A stretch of 64,000 bases of DNA from Flavonifractor sp. An112 (lineage in GTDB: Bacteria > Bacillota > Clostridia > Oscillospirales > Oscillospiraceae), in assembly GCF_002161085.1 (NCBI RefSeq), contig NZ_NFLU01000009.1, positions 1 through 64,000 of the forward strand, given 5' to 3'. The number at the start of each line of letters is the position of its first letter. Position 1 is the stretch's first letter. Under the pieces are notes generated by a model that did not search any database, was not told the origin of the DNA, and was given only the letters and a program-made list of their open reading frames with translations. Shown in pieces: positions 41,487 to 49,966 of this stretch. Position numbers and translations under genes: made by a program.

Positions 41487-43061
41487 ATGAAACGACTGAT
41501 CGCATTACTGATGGCAGCCGTTCTGGCCCTGGGGCTGACGGCCTGCGGCGGAGAGAAAGAGACCGCAGAGCAGGTCACGGTGCGCTATGGCCTGTCCAAT
41601 GCCTGGGACTCCCTGATGCCCTATAACAGTCCTTCGGGCAGCAATTATACCCGTATTGTCTGTGATAAGATCTATGACCGGCTGGCCTATGTCCACGCTG
41701 ACGGTACCCTGGATCCCCGAGGCGCTAAAAGCTGGGAGAGTACCGACGACGGTATGGCGGTGCTCTTCCACCTGGATGAAAAGGCTGCCTTCCACGACGG
41801 CACTCCGGTGACCGCCCAGCACTGGGCGGATACCATTGCCCTCATTACCAACCCGGACTGTCCGGCCCTGGGCCGTGGTACCTTCTCCGTGCTGGCAGGC
41901 ACCGACAGCAACGGCTGCGCCGTGGCGGGGGAGCAGCTGGGGGCGGAGGCAGTGGATGAGTACACCCTGAAGCTCACCTTCAAGAGCGCTATCACCCCGG
42001 AGGACTTCCTGCTGGACAAAAACCGGGAGCTCTATGTGCTGCCCACCCATCTGCTGGCGGATACCGAACCGGCGGACATTATGGAGCTTGACCTGTGGGA
42101 CGCACCTGTAGGTTCCGGCCCCTGCAAGTTTGTGGAGGAGATCCCGGGCAGCCAGCTGGTGCTGGACATCAACAAGGACTATCAGCTGGGCTGTCCCGAC
42201 TTTGATCAGCTGGTGGTGACGGTGATCGATAAGTCCAACCTGTTGTCCTCCCTCATTTCCGGCGATCTGGATTACTATGCCTTTGGTGGCAACCTGTCCA
42301 TGGATGATGCTGAAACCGCCAAAGCGGGAGGCATTGAGGTGCTGGAGGGCGAGGTCCCCAACACCTTCTATGAACTGATGCTCAACTGCGAGACCATCCC
42401 CAGTGCAGAGGTGCGCCGGGCCATCGATCTGGCCCTGGATAAGGAGGCACTGTGCCTTCAGTCCACCCATGGTTTGGGTGAGCCCACTGCCACCGACGTG
42501 ACTCCGGGTACGGAGTACACCTGCTCCCTGACCTGGCAGCGGGACGTGGAGGGAGCCAAGACGCTGCTGGAGCAGGGAGGCTACGACGGGCGGACCTATA
42601 CCCTGGCCTGTACCTCCAACCGCTCCGGTCTGGCTGCCCTCATGCAGCAGGAACTGGCCGAGGTGGGTATGAATGTGACCATCGAGACGGTGGACTCCGC
42701 CGCCCTCTTCTCCGGTATGGCTGACGGCAAGTACGACATGGCCATTGCCAGCCATACCCCCGGCGCGCTGCCTCTGTGGTTTACGGAGAGCCGCCTCAGT
42801 GAGAGCAACAACATCTTCCACATTGCCGATCTGGAGCCCTACACTTACTATATTGACCAGATCAAGAGTTCCTCGGGCTGGGAGACTCGCCAGGTCATGC
42901 TGGATAAGCTGCAGGAGCTGCTGGCTGATCAGCGGCCCTTTATCCCCCTGTGGTTTGGCCGTACCCTCCATGCCCAGTCTCCCACAGTGGACAACATCGA
43001 CTACCCCTCGTCCAGTTTCTCCAATGAGAACATCTGGGCGTGGCGCATGAAGGAGGCCTGA
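41487..43061 (+). CDS. Peptide/nickel-type ABC transporter substrate-binding lipoprotein
   Basis: This 524-residue protein has a lipoprotein signal (MKRLIALLMAAVLALGLTACGG; Cys near residue 20) and the family 5 solute-binding fold: YDRLAYVHADGTLDPRGAKSWE, AAFHDGTPVTAQHWADTI and AIDLALDKEALC. It should bind a peptide or similar ligand outside the membrane and hand it to the permeases encoded next. It is 18 bp downstream of glmS, so read-through from the glmS promoter is likely. Confidence 0.87.
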   Translation: MKRLIALLMAAVLALGLTACGGEKETAEQVTVRYGLSNAWDSLMPYNSPSGSNYTRIVCDKIYDRLAYVHADGTLDPRGAKSWESTDDGMAVLFHLDEKAAFHDGTPVTAQHWADTIALITNPDCPALGRGTFSVLAGTDSNGCAVAGEQLGAEAVDEYTLKLTFKSAITPEDFLLDKNRELYVLPTHLLADTEPADIMELDLWDAPVGSGPCKFVEEIPGSQLVLDINKDYQLGCPDFDQLVVTVIDKSNLLSSLISGDLDYYAFGGNLSMDDAETAKAGGIEVLEGEVPNTFYELMLNCETIPSAEVRRAIDLALDKEALCLQSTHGLGEPTATDVTPGTEYTCSLTWQRDVEGAKTLLEQGGYDGRTYTLACTSNRSGLAALMQQELAEVGMNVTIETVDSAALFSGMADGKYDMAIASHTPGALPLWFTESRLSESNNIFHIADLEPYTYYIDQIKSSSGWETRQVMLDKLQELLADQRPFIPLWFGRTLHAQSPTVDNIDYPSSSFSNENIWAWRMKEA

Positions 43062-43095
43062 AAGGCCCCTTCTCAAAACTAGAAAGACCTCCGTA

Positions 43096-43117
43096 GGGCC
43101 GCCGCCCATAGCGGCCC
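43096..43117 (+). other. Intercistronic hairpin
   Basis: GGGCCGC (43096-43102) and GCGGCCC (43111-43117) form a GC-rich stem between the binding-protein and permease genes. There is no T-run, so it more likely limits decay or read-through than ends transcription, allowing more binding protein than permease. Confidence 0.5.
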
Positions 43118-43160
43118 GTGCCCCTGATTGGGGCCGGAAGTGCAGGAGGAAGCGAAAACT

Positions 43161-44120
43161 ATGGGACGATATTTCCGCCGTCGTCTGCTGACGGCTATTC
43201 CGGTCTTTTTCGGAATTACGATTCTGGTATTTTGTATGCTTAATCTGGCCCAGGGCTCCATCCTGGACCTGATGGGGGAGGGAAGTGGCGCCACCGACGC
43301 CGACCGCTCCGCTCTGGCTGCCTCTCTGGGGCTGGACCAGCCCCTGCCGCAGCGGTATCTCTCCTGGCTGGGCGGATTGCTCCGGGGAGACCTGGGCAAT
43401 TCCTACACCAACGGGAAACCGGTGGCTGGGCTCATTGCCCAGCGGGTAGGACCCTCCCTGCTGCTCACCGGCACCGGTGTGGTGCTGGCGATAGCCATCG
43501 CTTTACCCCTGGGGGTGTTGGCTGCCTGGAAGCCACGGTCTGGCTGGGACCGGGTGGCCTCTGCCCTTAGCTTGGTCAGTTTCGGTGTGCCTGGCTTTTT
43601 CCTCTGCCTGGCCGGCATCTTTGTCTTTTCCGTCACTCTGGGCTGGCTGCCCGCCAACGGGATGTATGCCGCCGGGCGGTTTACCAGCCTGGCTGACCTG
43701 CTCCGCCATCTGATCCTCCCGGCAGGGGTGGTGTGCCTGAGCAGTGTGGGCGAGCTGGTGAAGCAGACCAGGGCCGCCTGCCTGGAGACTTTGGGAGAGG
43801 ACTATATCCGCACTGCCTATGCCAAGGGACTCACTGAACGGGCGGTCATGGTACGCCATGCCTTCCGGGGCTCTATGATCCCGGTGCTTACCACCATTCT
43901 CAGCCACATTCCTCATATCCTGGGTGGCTCCGTGGTGGTGGAGCAGATCTTTGGCTGGCAGGGTATGGGCAGCCTCCTGTTTTCCGGTATCTCCGGCCGG
44001 GACTATCCCGTGGTGATGGGTGTCACGGTGGTCATCGCCCTGACGGTGCTCCTAACCAACCTGCTCCTGGATCTGGTCTACGGACTGGTGGACCCCAGGG
44101 TGCGCTATGGGAAGGGGTAG
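43161..44120 (+). CDS. Dipeptide-type ABC permease (DppB-like)
   Basis: This 319-residue protein has six helices and the DppB layout: FRRRLLTAIPVFFGITILVFCML at the start, GDLGNSYTNGKPV, the ABC-coupling EAA-like segment (ETLGEDYIRTAYAKGLTERAVMVRHAFRGSMIPVL, about 214-248) and the end LVDPRVRYG. The ATG at 43161 has AGGAGG upstream; the frame to 43128 lacks a site. It forms the channel with the DppC-like protein encoded 4 bp downstream. Confidence 0.9.
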   Translation: MGRYFRRRLLTAIPVFFGITILVFCMLNLAQGSILDLMGEGSGATDADRSALAASLGLDQPLPQRYLSWLGGLLRGDLGNSYTNGKPVAGLIAQRVGPSLLLTGTGVVLAIAIALPLGVLAAWKPRSGWDRVASALSLVSFGVPGFFLCLAGIFVFSVTLGWLPANGMYAAGRFTSLADLLRHLILPAGVVCLSSVGELVKQTRAACLETLGEDYIRTAYAKGLTERAVMVRHAFRGSMIPVLTTILSHIPHILGGSVVVEQIFGWQGMGSLLFSGISGRDYPVVMGVTVVIALTVLLTNLLLDLVYGLVDPRVRYGKG

Positions 44121-44124
44121 GGCT

Positions 44125-44991
44125 ATGGAGGAAAAACGGTTAGGCCGCAGCCCCTGGGACCGGTTTAGGGCGGACCGGAGGGCGATGGTATGTCTTTATA
44201 TACTCTGCCTGGAGATCCTTGCGGTATTGCTGCTGCCGCCGCTGCTGGGTCTGGAGCCCAATGCCAGCGATTTGGAGGCCGGCTTTTGGGCGCCGCCGTC
44301 GGCACAGCACCCCCTGGGTACCGACGATGTGGGCCGGGACCTGCTGGCCCGGCTGCTGAGCGGAGGGCAGGTATCCCTCTTCATTGGCCTGAGCTCTGCC
44401 GCCATCAGCACCGCTCTGGGCGTGCCTCTGGGCTTGCTGGCGGGTTACCGCCGGGGAGCCTGGGAGTTCTGGATCATGCGGTTGGCTGATATCTTTCAGA
44501 CCTTTCCCTCTATCGTGCTGGTGCTCTGCCTGGTGACGGTAGTGGGTCCGTCGGCCACCAATATCGTACTGGTGCTGGGCCTGCTGGGCTGGACGGGAAT
44601 TGCCCGGTTGGTGTACGGCAATACCCTGGCAGTGCGTGAGCGGGAATATGTGCTGGCAGCTAAGGGCCTTGGCGCCCGGACCGGGACCATCCTGCGGCGA
44701 AACGTACTGCCCAATGTGATCTCCCCCGTATGGTGCTCCATCCCCCTGCGGGCGGGGCGGGCCATCCTGTCGGAATCCAGCCTTAGTTTTCTGGGCTTCG
44801 GCATCCGGGCACCCCAGGCATCCTGGGGCAGTATGATCCAGTATGCCAGTAACCTGACGGTGCTCACCGCCCGGCCCTGGGTGTGGCTGCCGCCGGGCCT
44901 GTGCATTATTCTCACGGTGCTCTGTTTGGCGGGTATCGGAGACGGCCTGCGGGATGCGCTTGACCCCCGGTTCGACGGTCGGCGGTCCTGA
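44125..44991 (+). CDS. Dipeptide-type ABC permease (DppC-like)
   Basis: This 288-residue protein has six helices and the DppC layout: a cytoplasmic start, HPLGTDDVGRDLLARLLSGGQVSLFIGL (about 64-91), the EAA segment REREYVLAAKGLGARTGTILRRNVLPNV and the end GLRDALDPRF. GAAGGGG lies before the ATG at 44125. No DppD/DppF ATPases follow; the next gene is an unrelated antiporter behind a terminator, so the ATPases must be supplied from elsewhere. Confidence 0.9.
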   Translation: MEEKRLGRSPWDRFRADRRAMVCLYILCLEILAVLLLPPLLGLEPNASDLEAGFWAPPSAQHPLGTDDVGRDLLARLLSGGQVSLFIGLSSAAISTALGVPLGLLAGYRRGAWEFWIMRLADIFQTFPSIVLVLCLVTVVGPSATNIVLVLGLLGWTGIARLVYGNTLAVREREYVLAAKGLGARTGTILRRNVLPNVISPVWCSIPLRAGRAILSESSLSFLGFGIRAPQASWGSMIQYASNLTVLTARPWVWLPPGLCIILTVLCLAGIGDGLRDALDPRFDGRRS

Positions 44992-45020
44992 GAACAGCGG
45001 AATATCAGTTGGAGAACCTG

Positions 45021-45056
45021 AAACAGCTCCGACCTGGGAAGGACCGGAGCTGTTTT
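45021..45056 (+). terminator. Terminator of glmS/ABC transcription unit
   Basis: AAACAGCTCCG (45021-45031) pairs with CGGAGCTGTTT (45045-45055), followed by T and GC. Confidence 0.7.
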
Positions 45057-45076
45057 GCAGCAAAAGGAGGTAATAG

Positions 45077-46687
45077 ATGGTATATATGTTGATTTTATGC
45101 GGTGTGGTGCTGGTAGCCTGTATTTTGGCCAGCCGTTTCTCTCAGCGGGCCGGAGTGCCGGCGCTGCTGCTCTTTATGGCCCTGGGGATGCTGTTTGGCT
45201 CCGATGGGCTGCTGCGTATCCCCTTCGATGACTTCCGGGCGGCGGAGCAGATCTGTTCGGTGGCTCTGATCTTTATCATGTTTTACGGCGGATTCGGCAC
45301 CCGCTGGGAAGCCGCCAAACCGGCAGCGGCCAGGGCGGTGGTGTTGTCCACCCTGGGAGTGGCGATGACCGCTCTGCTTACCGCCCTCTTCTGCTATTTT
45401 GCATTGGGGTTTCCGCCTCTGACCAGCTTCCTCACCGGCTCGGTGATTAGCTCCACCGACGCGGCCTCGGTGTTCTCCATTCTGCGCTCCAAAAAACTGG
45501 GCCTGCGGTACCATACGGCCTCCCTGCTGGAGCTGGAAAGTGGCAGCAACGATCCCATGTCCTATATGCTGACCATGATTGCTCTCTCTCTGATGGGGGT
45601 GGGGGAGAGCGGCAATCTGATCTGGATGGTCTTTTCCCAGGTCGTATTTGGTGTTGCGCTGGGCCTGGCGGTGGCCGGCCTGTCGGTGCTCGTTCTGCGG
45701 CGGGTCCATCTGGCGGACGGCATGGACTCCATCTTTGTGCTGGCAGCCGCCTTGTTGGCCTATGCTCTGCCTGCTGCCGTGGGAGGCAACGGCTACCTGG
45801 GTACCTATCTGGCAGGGATCCTTCTTGGCAACGCCAAAATTCCTCATAAGCCCTCCCTGGTCCATTTTTTTGACGGCCTGACCGGTCTGGGCCAGATCAT
45901 CATTTTTTTCCTGCTGGGCTTGCTGTCCTACCCCACGCAGATGCCCGGCGTACTCCTTCCGGCAGTGGCCATCGCCCTGTTCCTGACACTGGTGGCCAGG
46001 CCGCTGGCGGTCTTTGTGCTGCTGGCTCCCTTCCGGTGCAAACTGCGTCAATGTTTGCTGGTGTCCTGGGCGGGACTGCGGGGCGCGGCCTCCATTGTGT
46101 TTGCCATTATGGCTCTGGCCGGGGGAGCGGAAACCGGCTATGATCTGTTCCATATTGTCTTTTGTATCTCCCTGCTGTCCGTGGCAGTTCAGGGTTCCCT
46201 GCTGCCCCTGGTGGCCCGCAAGCTGGATATGGTGGACACGGAGGACAACATTGGACGGACCTTCAACGACTATCAGGACCAGCAGCAGCTCCACCTGACC
46301 CGCTTCCGCATCCAGCAGGGACACCCCTGGGAGGGAAAGACGGTAGGGGAGTGCAATCTACCTGCCGATGCTCTGGTGGTCACCATCCGCCGGGGGGAAG
46401 AGAATCTGATCCCCAACGGCAGCACCGTGGTCCAGGCGGGGGACCTGCTGGTGGTGAGCACGCCCATCTATCAGGACGACGGCGGTGTCAGCCTGCGGGA
46501 GCTTCCGGTGGAGGAGCATAAGGAATGGATTGGCCGCACCATCCGGGAGCTGGATCTGCCGGCGGAGGTGCTCATTGTACTGGTCCGCCGGGCGGACGGT
46601 ACCACCGCTGTACCCAAAGGGGGAACGGTACTCTGCCAGGGAGATACCCTGGTGGTCAGCGAAGGGGAGAATATGCGTCCCGCGTAA
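45077..46687 (+). CDS. Potassium/proton (CPA1-type) antiporter with RCK_C domains
   Basis: This 536-residue antiporter has about 12 helices (about 1-380) with TGSVISSTDAASVFSILR and LELESGSNDPMSYML, the ion-binding region of the NhaP2/CvrA group, and LRGAASIVFAI. The C-terminus carries two TrkA_C (RCK_C) domains in tandem (about 410-460 and 480-535: PWEGKTVGECNLPADALVV; WIGRTIRELDLPAEVLIVLV) that bind regulatory ligands such as nucleotides. It should exchange K+ or Na+ for H+. AAAAGGAGG lies before the GTG/ATG start region at 45077. Confidence 0.88.
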   Translation: MVYMLILCGVVLVACILASRFSQRAGVPALLLFMALGMLFGSDGLLRIPFDDFRAAEQICSVALIFIMFYGGFGTRWEAAKPAAARAVVLSTLGVAMTALLTALFCYFALGFPPLTSFLTGSVISSTDAASVFSILRSKKLGLRYHTASLLELESGSNDPMSYMLTMIALSLMGVGESGNLIWMVFSQVVFGVALGLAVAGLSVLVLRRVHLADGMDSIFVLAAALLAYALPAAVGGNGYLGTYLAGILLGNAKIPHKPSLVHFFDGLTGLGQIIIFFLLGLLSYPTQMPGVLLPAVAIALFLTLVARPLAVFVLLAPFRCKLRQCLLVSWAGLRGAASIVFAIMALAGGAETGYDLFHIVFCISLLSVAVQGSLLPLVARKLDMVDTEDNIGRTFNDYQDQQQLHLTRFRIQQGHPWEGKTVGECNLPADALVVTIRRGEENLIPNGSTVVQAGDLLVVSTPIYQDDGGVSLRELPVEEHKEWIGRTIRELDLPAEVLIVLVRRADGTTAVPKGGTVLCQGDTLVVSEGENMRPA

Positions 46688-46720
46688 ATCAGAAAAAATG
46701 GATGGAGGGGCTAAAATCTC

Positions 46721-46757
46721 TTGCCATTACCAAACGGTAAGTGTTATCATGATAACA
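46721..46757 (+). promoter_or_regulatory. Promoter with two palindromes before the winged-helix gene
   Basis: TTGCCA (46721-46726) and TATCAT (46745-46750) are 18 bp apart. The -10 lies inside the perfect 16-bp palindrome TGTTATCATGATAACA (46742-46757), a strong candidate operator. A second palindrome TTACCAAACGGTAA fills the spacer (46727-46740) and is nearly identical to one upstream of ylmC. Confidence 0.6.
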
Positions 46758-46800
46758 AAGGATCATGTGAACCGGTTTCGTGGCAAAGGAGGCCCCACTG

Positions 46801-47355
46801 GTGGAGTATACGGTAGAACTGACGGAAAAAAAGCAACTGCGCGTGATGCTCAACCCGGTACGGCAGGAAATGATCCATCTGCTGCGCCTGGTGGCTCGGC
46901 CGCTGTCCGCGAATGAGGTGGCGGAGCGGATGCAGCTGTCTCCCAGTGCCGCCCATTCCCATTTGAACAAGCTGGTGAAAATAGGATTGGTGTCGGCCCG
47001 GGAGGGTACCCGGCGGGACGGGAGCAAGACGACTTACTATCAGATGCGGGATGTGAGACTGCGGCTGTGTCTGGGCCGGAAGGACGGCTTTCAGGGCGAG
47101 CGGGAGGCCCTGGCAGCAAATTTGGTGGACAGCACCTTCCGCAGTTTGCTGGATAACGTGTACCGCTATGAGGAACAGGAACTGAAAGACTACGGGGTGC
47201 TCCGCTTTGGGGCCCTCCATCTGGATACCGCCCAGCGTAAGGAGCTGATGGAGCTGGTGACGGATTATCTGGAGAAGCACGGAGCCCTCCGGCCGGAGGC
47301 AGAGGAGCACTGGGAATATGTGGTGCTTGCTTACCGGGCCGGGGAGGAATTGTAA
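46801..47355 (+). CDS. Winged-helix (ArsR-like) transcriptional regulator
   Basis: This 184-residue protein has an ArsR-like winged helix (about 9-75: QLRVMLNPVRQEMIHLLRLV, LSANEVAERMQLSPSAAHSHLNKLVKIGLVS) and a helical C-terminal domain (about 90-180) of unknown ligand specificity. The start is taken as GTG 46801, which has AAGGAGG 8 bp upstream; a GTG at 46780 lies before that site. The 16-bp palindrome in its promoter suggests autoregulation. It may also control the antiporter upstream. Confidence 0.75.
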   Translation: MEYTVELTEKKQLRVMLNPVRQEMIHLLRLVARPLSANEVAERMQLSPSAAHSHLNKLVKIGLVSAREGTRRDGSKTTYYQMRDVRLRLCLGRKDGFQGEREALAANLVDSTFRSLLDNVYRYEEQELKDYGVLRFGALHLDTAQRKELMELVTDYLEKHGALRPEAEEHWEYVVLAYRAGEEL

Positions 47356-47356
47356 T

Positions 47357-47394
47357 AAAAATCAGGGCCGGACAAAAGTCCGGCCCTGATTTTT
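47357..47394. terminator. Bidirectional terminator
   Basis: AAAAATCAGGGCCGGAC (47357-47373), loop AAAA, GTCCGGCCCTGATTTTT (47378-47394): a perfect 17-bp stem between convergent genes. Confidence 0.95.
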
Positions 47395-47890
47395 ACAGAT
47401 AGATAATATCCAATTCCAGCTCCTGCTTCATGGCATAGCTGATGGTATACATGGTGCCCCCCAGCATTCCATTGTAGATGGAGATAAGCCGGGCGGCATG
47501 ATCCACCAGATAGCGGTTGCGGCGGAGCATACAGCCCTTGTCATAGCGGCGCTGTACCATGGTCTCCCCATCGCAGGCTTCCACCAGTGCGTAATACCGG
47601 TCCCGGTCCCGCTCGCTCCAGCGGGCGGCCTGCTCCTCACAGGGAATAACCGCCTCCAGCGTGACATCGGGCATCTGTTCCCGCAGAGCAAGCACCGCCT
47701 CACAGAAGTAAAAGTCAGCGCCCCGGGCCATACCGCACAGAAAATGTCGGTATCCTGCTTCATAGGCCCGCACTACCGACGCGGCCAGCTTATCCTTGAT
47801 TTCCAGGCAAGAGGGGGCCTGCTCGTCCTCACCCCAGGGCAGCTTTTCCGGTCGATGCCCGGTAAAGCAGCAACTGATGTCCCGTCTCAT
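47393..47890 (-). CDS. SLOG family (DUF1273-like) protein
   Basis: This 165-residue protein has the SLOG Rossmann-like fold: CCFTGHRPEKLPWG (about 7-20), HFLCGMARGADFYFCEAVL (about 51-69), a VIPCEEQAARWSERDRDRY segment and ISIYNGMLGGTMYTISYA near the end, all typical of the YpsA/DUF1273 group. These domains are thought to bind nucleotide-derived ligands. The ATG at 47890 has AGAGGGG upstream; the frame to 47995 is intergenic. It is divergent from the ribU leader. Confidence 0.82.
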   Translation of the reverse strand: MRRDISCCFTGHRPEKLPWGEDEQAPSCLEIKDKLAASVVRAYEAGYRHFLCGMARGADFYFCEAVLALREQMPDVTLEAVIPCEEQAARWSERDRDRYYALVEACDGETMVQRRYDKGCMLRRNRYLVDHAARLISIYNGMLGGTMYTISYAMKQELELDIIYL

Positions 47891-47989
47891 AGCCAACCCC
47901 TCTCCGCAGTTTGATGCTGCCCATATTGTAAACGATTCCCTATTGGAAGTCAATAAAAATCGAACATTTGTTTTTGCCTTAGAAAGCAG

Positions 47990-48017
47990 TTGCAAATTGT
48001 GTTGGAATGTGTATAAT
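47990..48017 (+). promoter_or_regulatory. ribU promoter
   Basis: TTGCAA (47990-47995) and TATAAT (48012-48017) are 16 bp apart, about 20 bp before the FMN riboswitch. Confidence 0.75.
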
Positions 48018-48038
48018 AGGGGATGACAACTGAATGAC

Positions 48039-48161
48039 TGTCTTCAGGGCAGGGTGAAAATCCCGATCGGCGGTAAAGTCCGCGAGCCGTTTTGGCCGAC
48101 CCGGTGGAACTCCGGGACCGACAGTGACGCACAATGTGCGAAGTCTGGATGGAAGAAGACG
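48039..48161 (+). promoter_or_regulatory. FMN riboswitch (RFN element)
   Basis: The conserved RFN blocks are all present in order: TCTTCAGGGCAGGGTGAAA, TCCCGATCGGCGGTA, AGTCCGCGAGCC, CCGGTGGAACTCCGG, GACCGACAGT and AGTCTGGATGGAAGAAGA. It should bind FMN and switch off ribU when flavin is plentiful. No T-tailed terminator is visible between it and ribU, only a CTGAAC/GTTCAG stem near 48196-48215, so control at translation is more likely. Confidence 0.95.
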
Positions 48162-48245
48162 TGTGGTACATTGGCACGCTCCCATTGCATGGAACTCTGA
48201 ACGGCAGTTTGGTTCAGCAGATCCGGTAATGAGGAGTGTTTTGTT

Positions 48246-48851
48246 ATGACCAATTCTGTTTCCGCCCGGCGGCGGGTGGGCGCCCGCGCCGTTACGGTGA
48301 CGGCCATGTTTTCCGCCGTGGCCTTTGTGCTGATGTTCCTGGAGTTTTCTCTCCCCATCATCCCCAGCTTTGTAAAGATGGATGTGTCCGAGCTGCCCGC
48401 CCTGCTGGCTTCCTTCGGCCTGGGACCGGTGTACGGCGTGGTGGTGTGCCTGGTGAAGAACCTGCTCCACCTGCTTATTACCACCACCGGCGGCGCCGGT
48501 GAGCTGTGCAACTTCCTGCTGGGTGCCTGTTTTGTGTTCCCGGCGGGCCTGCTCTACCAGCTCCACAAGTCCCGCAAGACCGCTATCCTGGGCGCTCTGG
48601 TGGGCGCGATCATCATGGCCCTGCTGTCCATCCCCCTGAACTACTATATTACCTACCCCATTTACTCCAACTTTATGCCCATCGATACCATCATCGAGAT
48701 GTATCAGGCCATCCGTCCCTCCACCAACGGCCTGCTGGAGTGCCTTGTGGTGTTCAATGCCCCCTTCACCCTGCTGAAGGGCCTGTTGGACGCGGTGATC
48801 TGCTTCTTGATCTACAAGCCCCTGTCCCCCCTGATCCACGGAAAACGGTAA
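48246..48851 (+). CDS. ribU: Riboflavin ECF transporter S component
   Basis: This 201-residue membrane protein has about six helices and fits RibU: RVGARAVTVTAMFSAVAFVLMFLEFSLP, DVSELPALLASFGLGPVYGVVVCLVKNLLHLL (with the conserved riboflavin-contacting region), and ALVGAIIMALLSIPLNYYITYPIYS. It works with the shared EcfAAT module encoded elsewhere. Control by the FMN riboswitch just upstream strongly supports the assignment. GAGGAG lies before the ATG. Confidence 0.95.
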   Translation: MTNSVSARRRVGARAVTVTAMFSAVAFVLMFLEFSLPIIPSFVKMDVSELPALLASFGLGPVYGVVVCLVKNLLHLLITTTGGAGELCNFLLGACFVFPAGLLYQLHKSRKTAILGALVGAIIMALLSIPLNYYITYPIYSNFMPIDTIIEMYQAIRPSTNGLLECLVVFNAPFTLLKGLLDAVICFLIYKPLSPLIHGKR

Positions 48852-48855
48852 ATGC

Positions 48856-48886
48856 AAAAACGACCGCCGAAAGGCGGTCGTTTTTT
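48856..48886. terminator. Terminator between convergent genes
   Basis: AAAAACGACCGCC (48856-48868), loop GAAA, GGCGGTCGTTTTT (48873-48885). Confidence 0.92.
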
Positions 48887-48895
48887 GTATGGGAA

Positions 48896-49966
48896 CTAGG
48901 TCAGGGGAATGACCCAGTCCAGGTCCACCCACTGGCTTATCAGTCCCTCATCCATATCGTCATAGGCGTAATAGACGCGCTGGATGCGCACGGCGGTGAT
49001 AGGTCCTGTGTCCTGAGTGAGCAGAATCTCCTGGGGGTATCCCGCTCCATCCAAGCCGCCCGGACGGCGGGGAATCCCCTGATGGCAGGTGCCATCCTCC
49101 TCCATGAACTGAACCCCATAGATTGGGTCGGCCTGCAATTCTACCAGGGACTTCCACCACTCCTCCGACTTGGCCATCGTGCCGTAAAGGGACAGGCGGC
49201 GGCCGTCTGCCGAGACCAGGGCGGTGATCCGGACCTCGTCCACGGTGCGCTGTTCACAGATTGCCGCGATTTCCTCCGGAGGGGCCAGGGTCAGTTCCAC
49301 CTCCCGGACCTGGTCGGTCAGGTAGTCCTCCACCCGCAGGGTATAGCTGCCGTCCGGATTTGCCGCTTCATAGGTAAAGACGGCCTGGGCGTAGGTCTGA
49401 TAGCCCTCCCGCAGATAGCGCCAACCCAGATATTGATCCTCTTGCAGAGGGGAGAAGGAGACGCGCTTGCGGGTCAGGGCGGTATACTGTCCCGTGGAGT
49501 AGGAGCCATTGTCCGACAGGCTGAGGAAGGGATTGCTGCCGGCCAGGGCCTGCCCGTCCTGGCTGACCTCCATCTTGACATACAGATTTTGGTAGTTGCT
49601 GCCGTTGAGCCGCTCCTCCGAGCGGGAGACCACCTCCAGGGGGACAAAGAGAATGCCGTCCTGGGCATAGGCTCCGGAGATAAGATAGGTGCGGCCGCTG
49701 AGCTCGAATTCCAGCTCGCCCTCCTGGATGCGGAGATCCGCCCCTGTTTCTGCCGCTCCCACCCCGGAGAAATAGCGGATGAGGGTTTGTACCCCGGTGG
49801 CCAGGGCCTGGTAGTTGGTCAGGCACAGGATCAGGGCCAGACAGGCTGCCAGAGCCCCCAGCCGCCTCCAGGGAATGGGCCGTGCCGTCCTGGGGCTCAT
49901 AGCCTCCTCTGTCAGCTCCATAAGGTCCTCATCTTCCAATAGCTCATCCCAATGATAGGCTTTCAT
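48896..49966 (-). CDS. Membrane protein coupled to sigma factor, probable anti-sigma (DUF4179-like)
   Basis: This 356-residue protein has a cytoplasmic acidic start (MKAYHWDELLEDEDLMELTE), one membrane helix (about 36-54, LGALAACLALILCLTNYQA) and a large extracytoplasmic domain (about 60-355) rich in beta strands. AGGAGG precedes the ATG. The ATGA overlap with the sigma gene and the topology indicate an anti-sigma or sensor role; no specific family is certain. It is twice the size of the similar protein at 34970-35521. Confidence 0.7.
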   Translation of the reverse strand: MKAYHWDELLEDEDLMELTEEAMSPRTARPIPWRRLGALAACLALILCLTNYQALATGVQTLIRYFSGVGAAETGADLRIQEGELEFELSGRTYLISGAYAQDGILFVPLEVVSRSEERLNGSNYQNLYVKMEVSQDGQALAGSNPFLSLSDNGSYSTGQYTALTRKRVSFSPLQEDQYLGWRYLREGYQTYAQAVFTYEAANPDGSYTLRVEDYLTDQVREVELTLAPPEEIAAICEQRTVDEVRITALVSADGRRLSLYGTMAKSEEWWKSLVELQADPIYGVQFMEEDGTCHQGIPRRPGGLDGAGYPQEILLTQDTGPITAVRIQRVYYAYDDMDEGLISQWVDLDWVIPLT

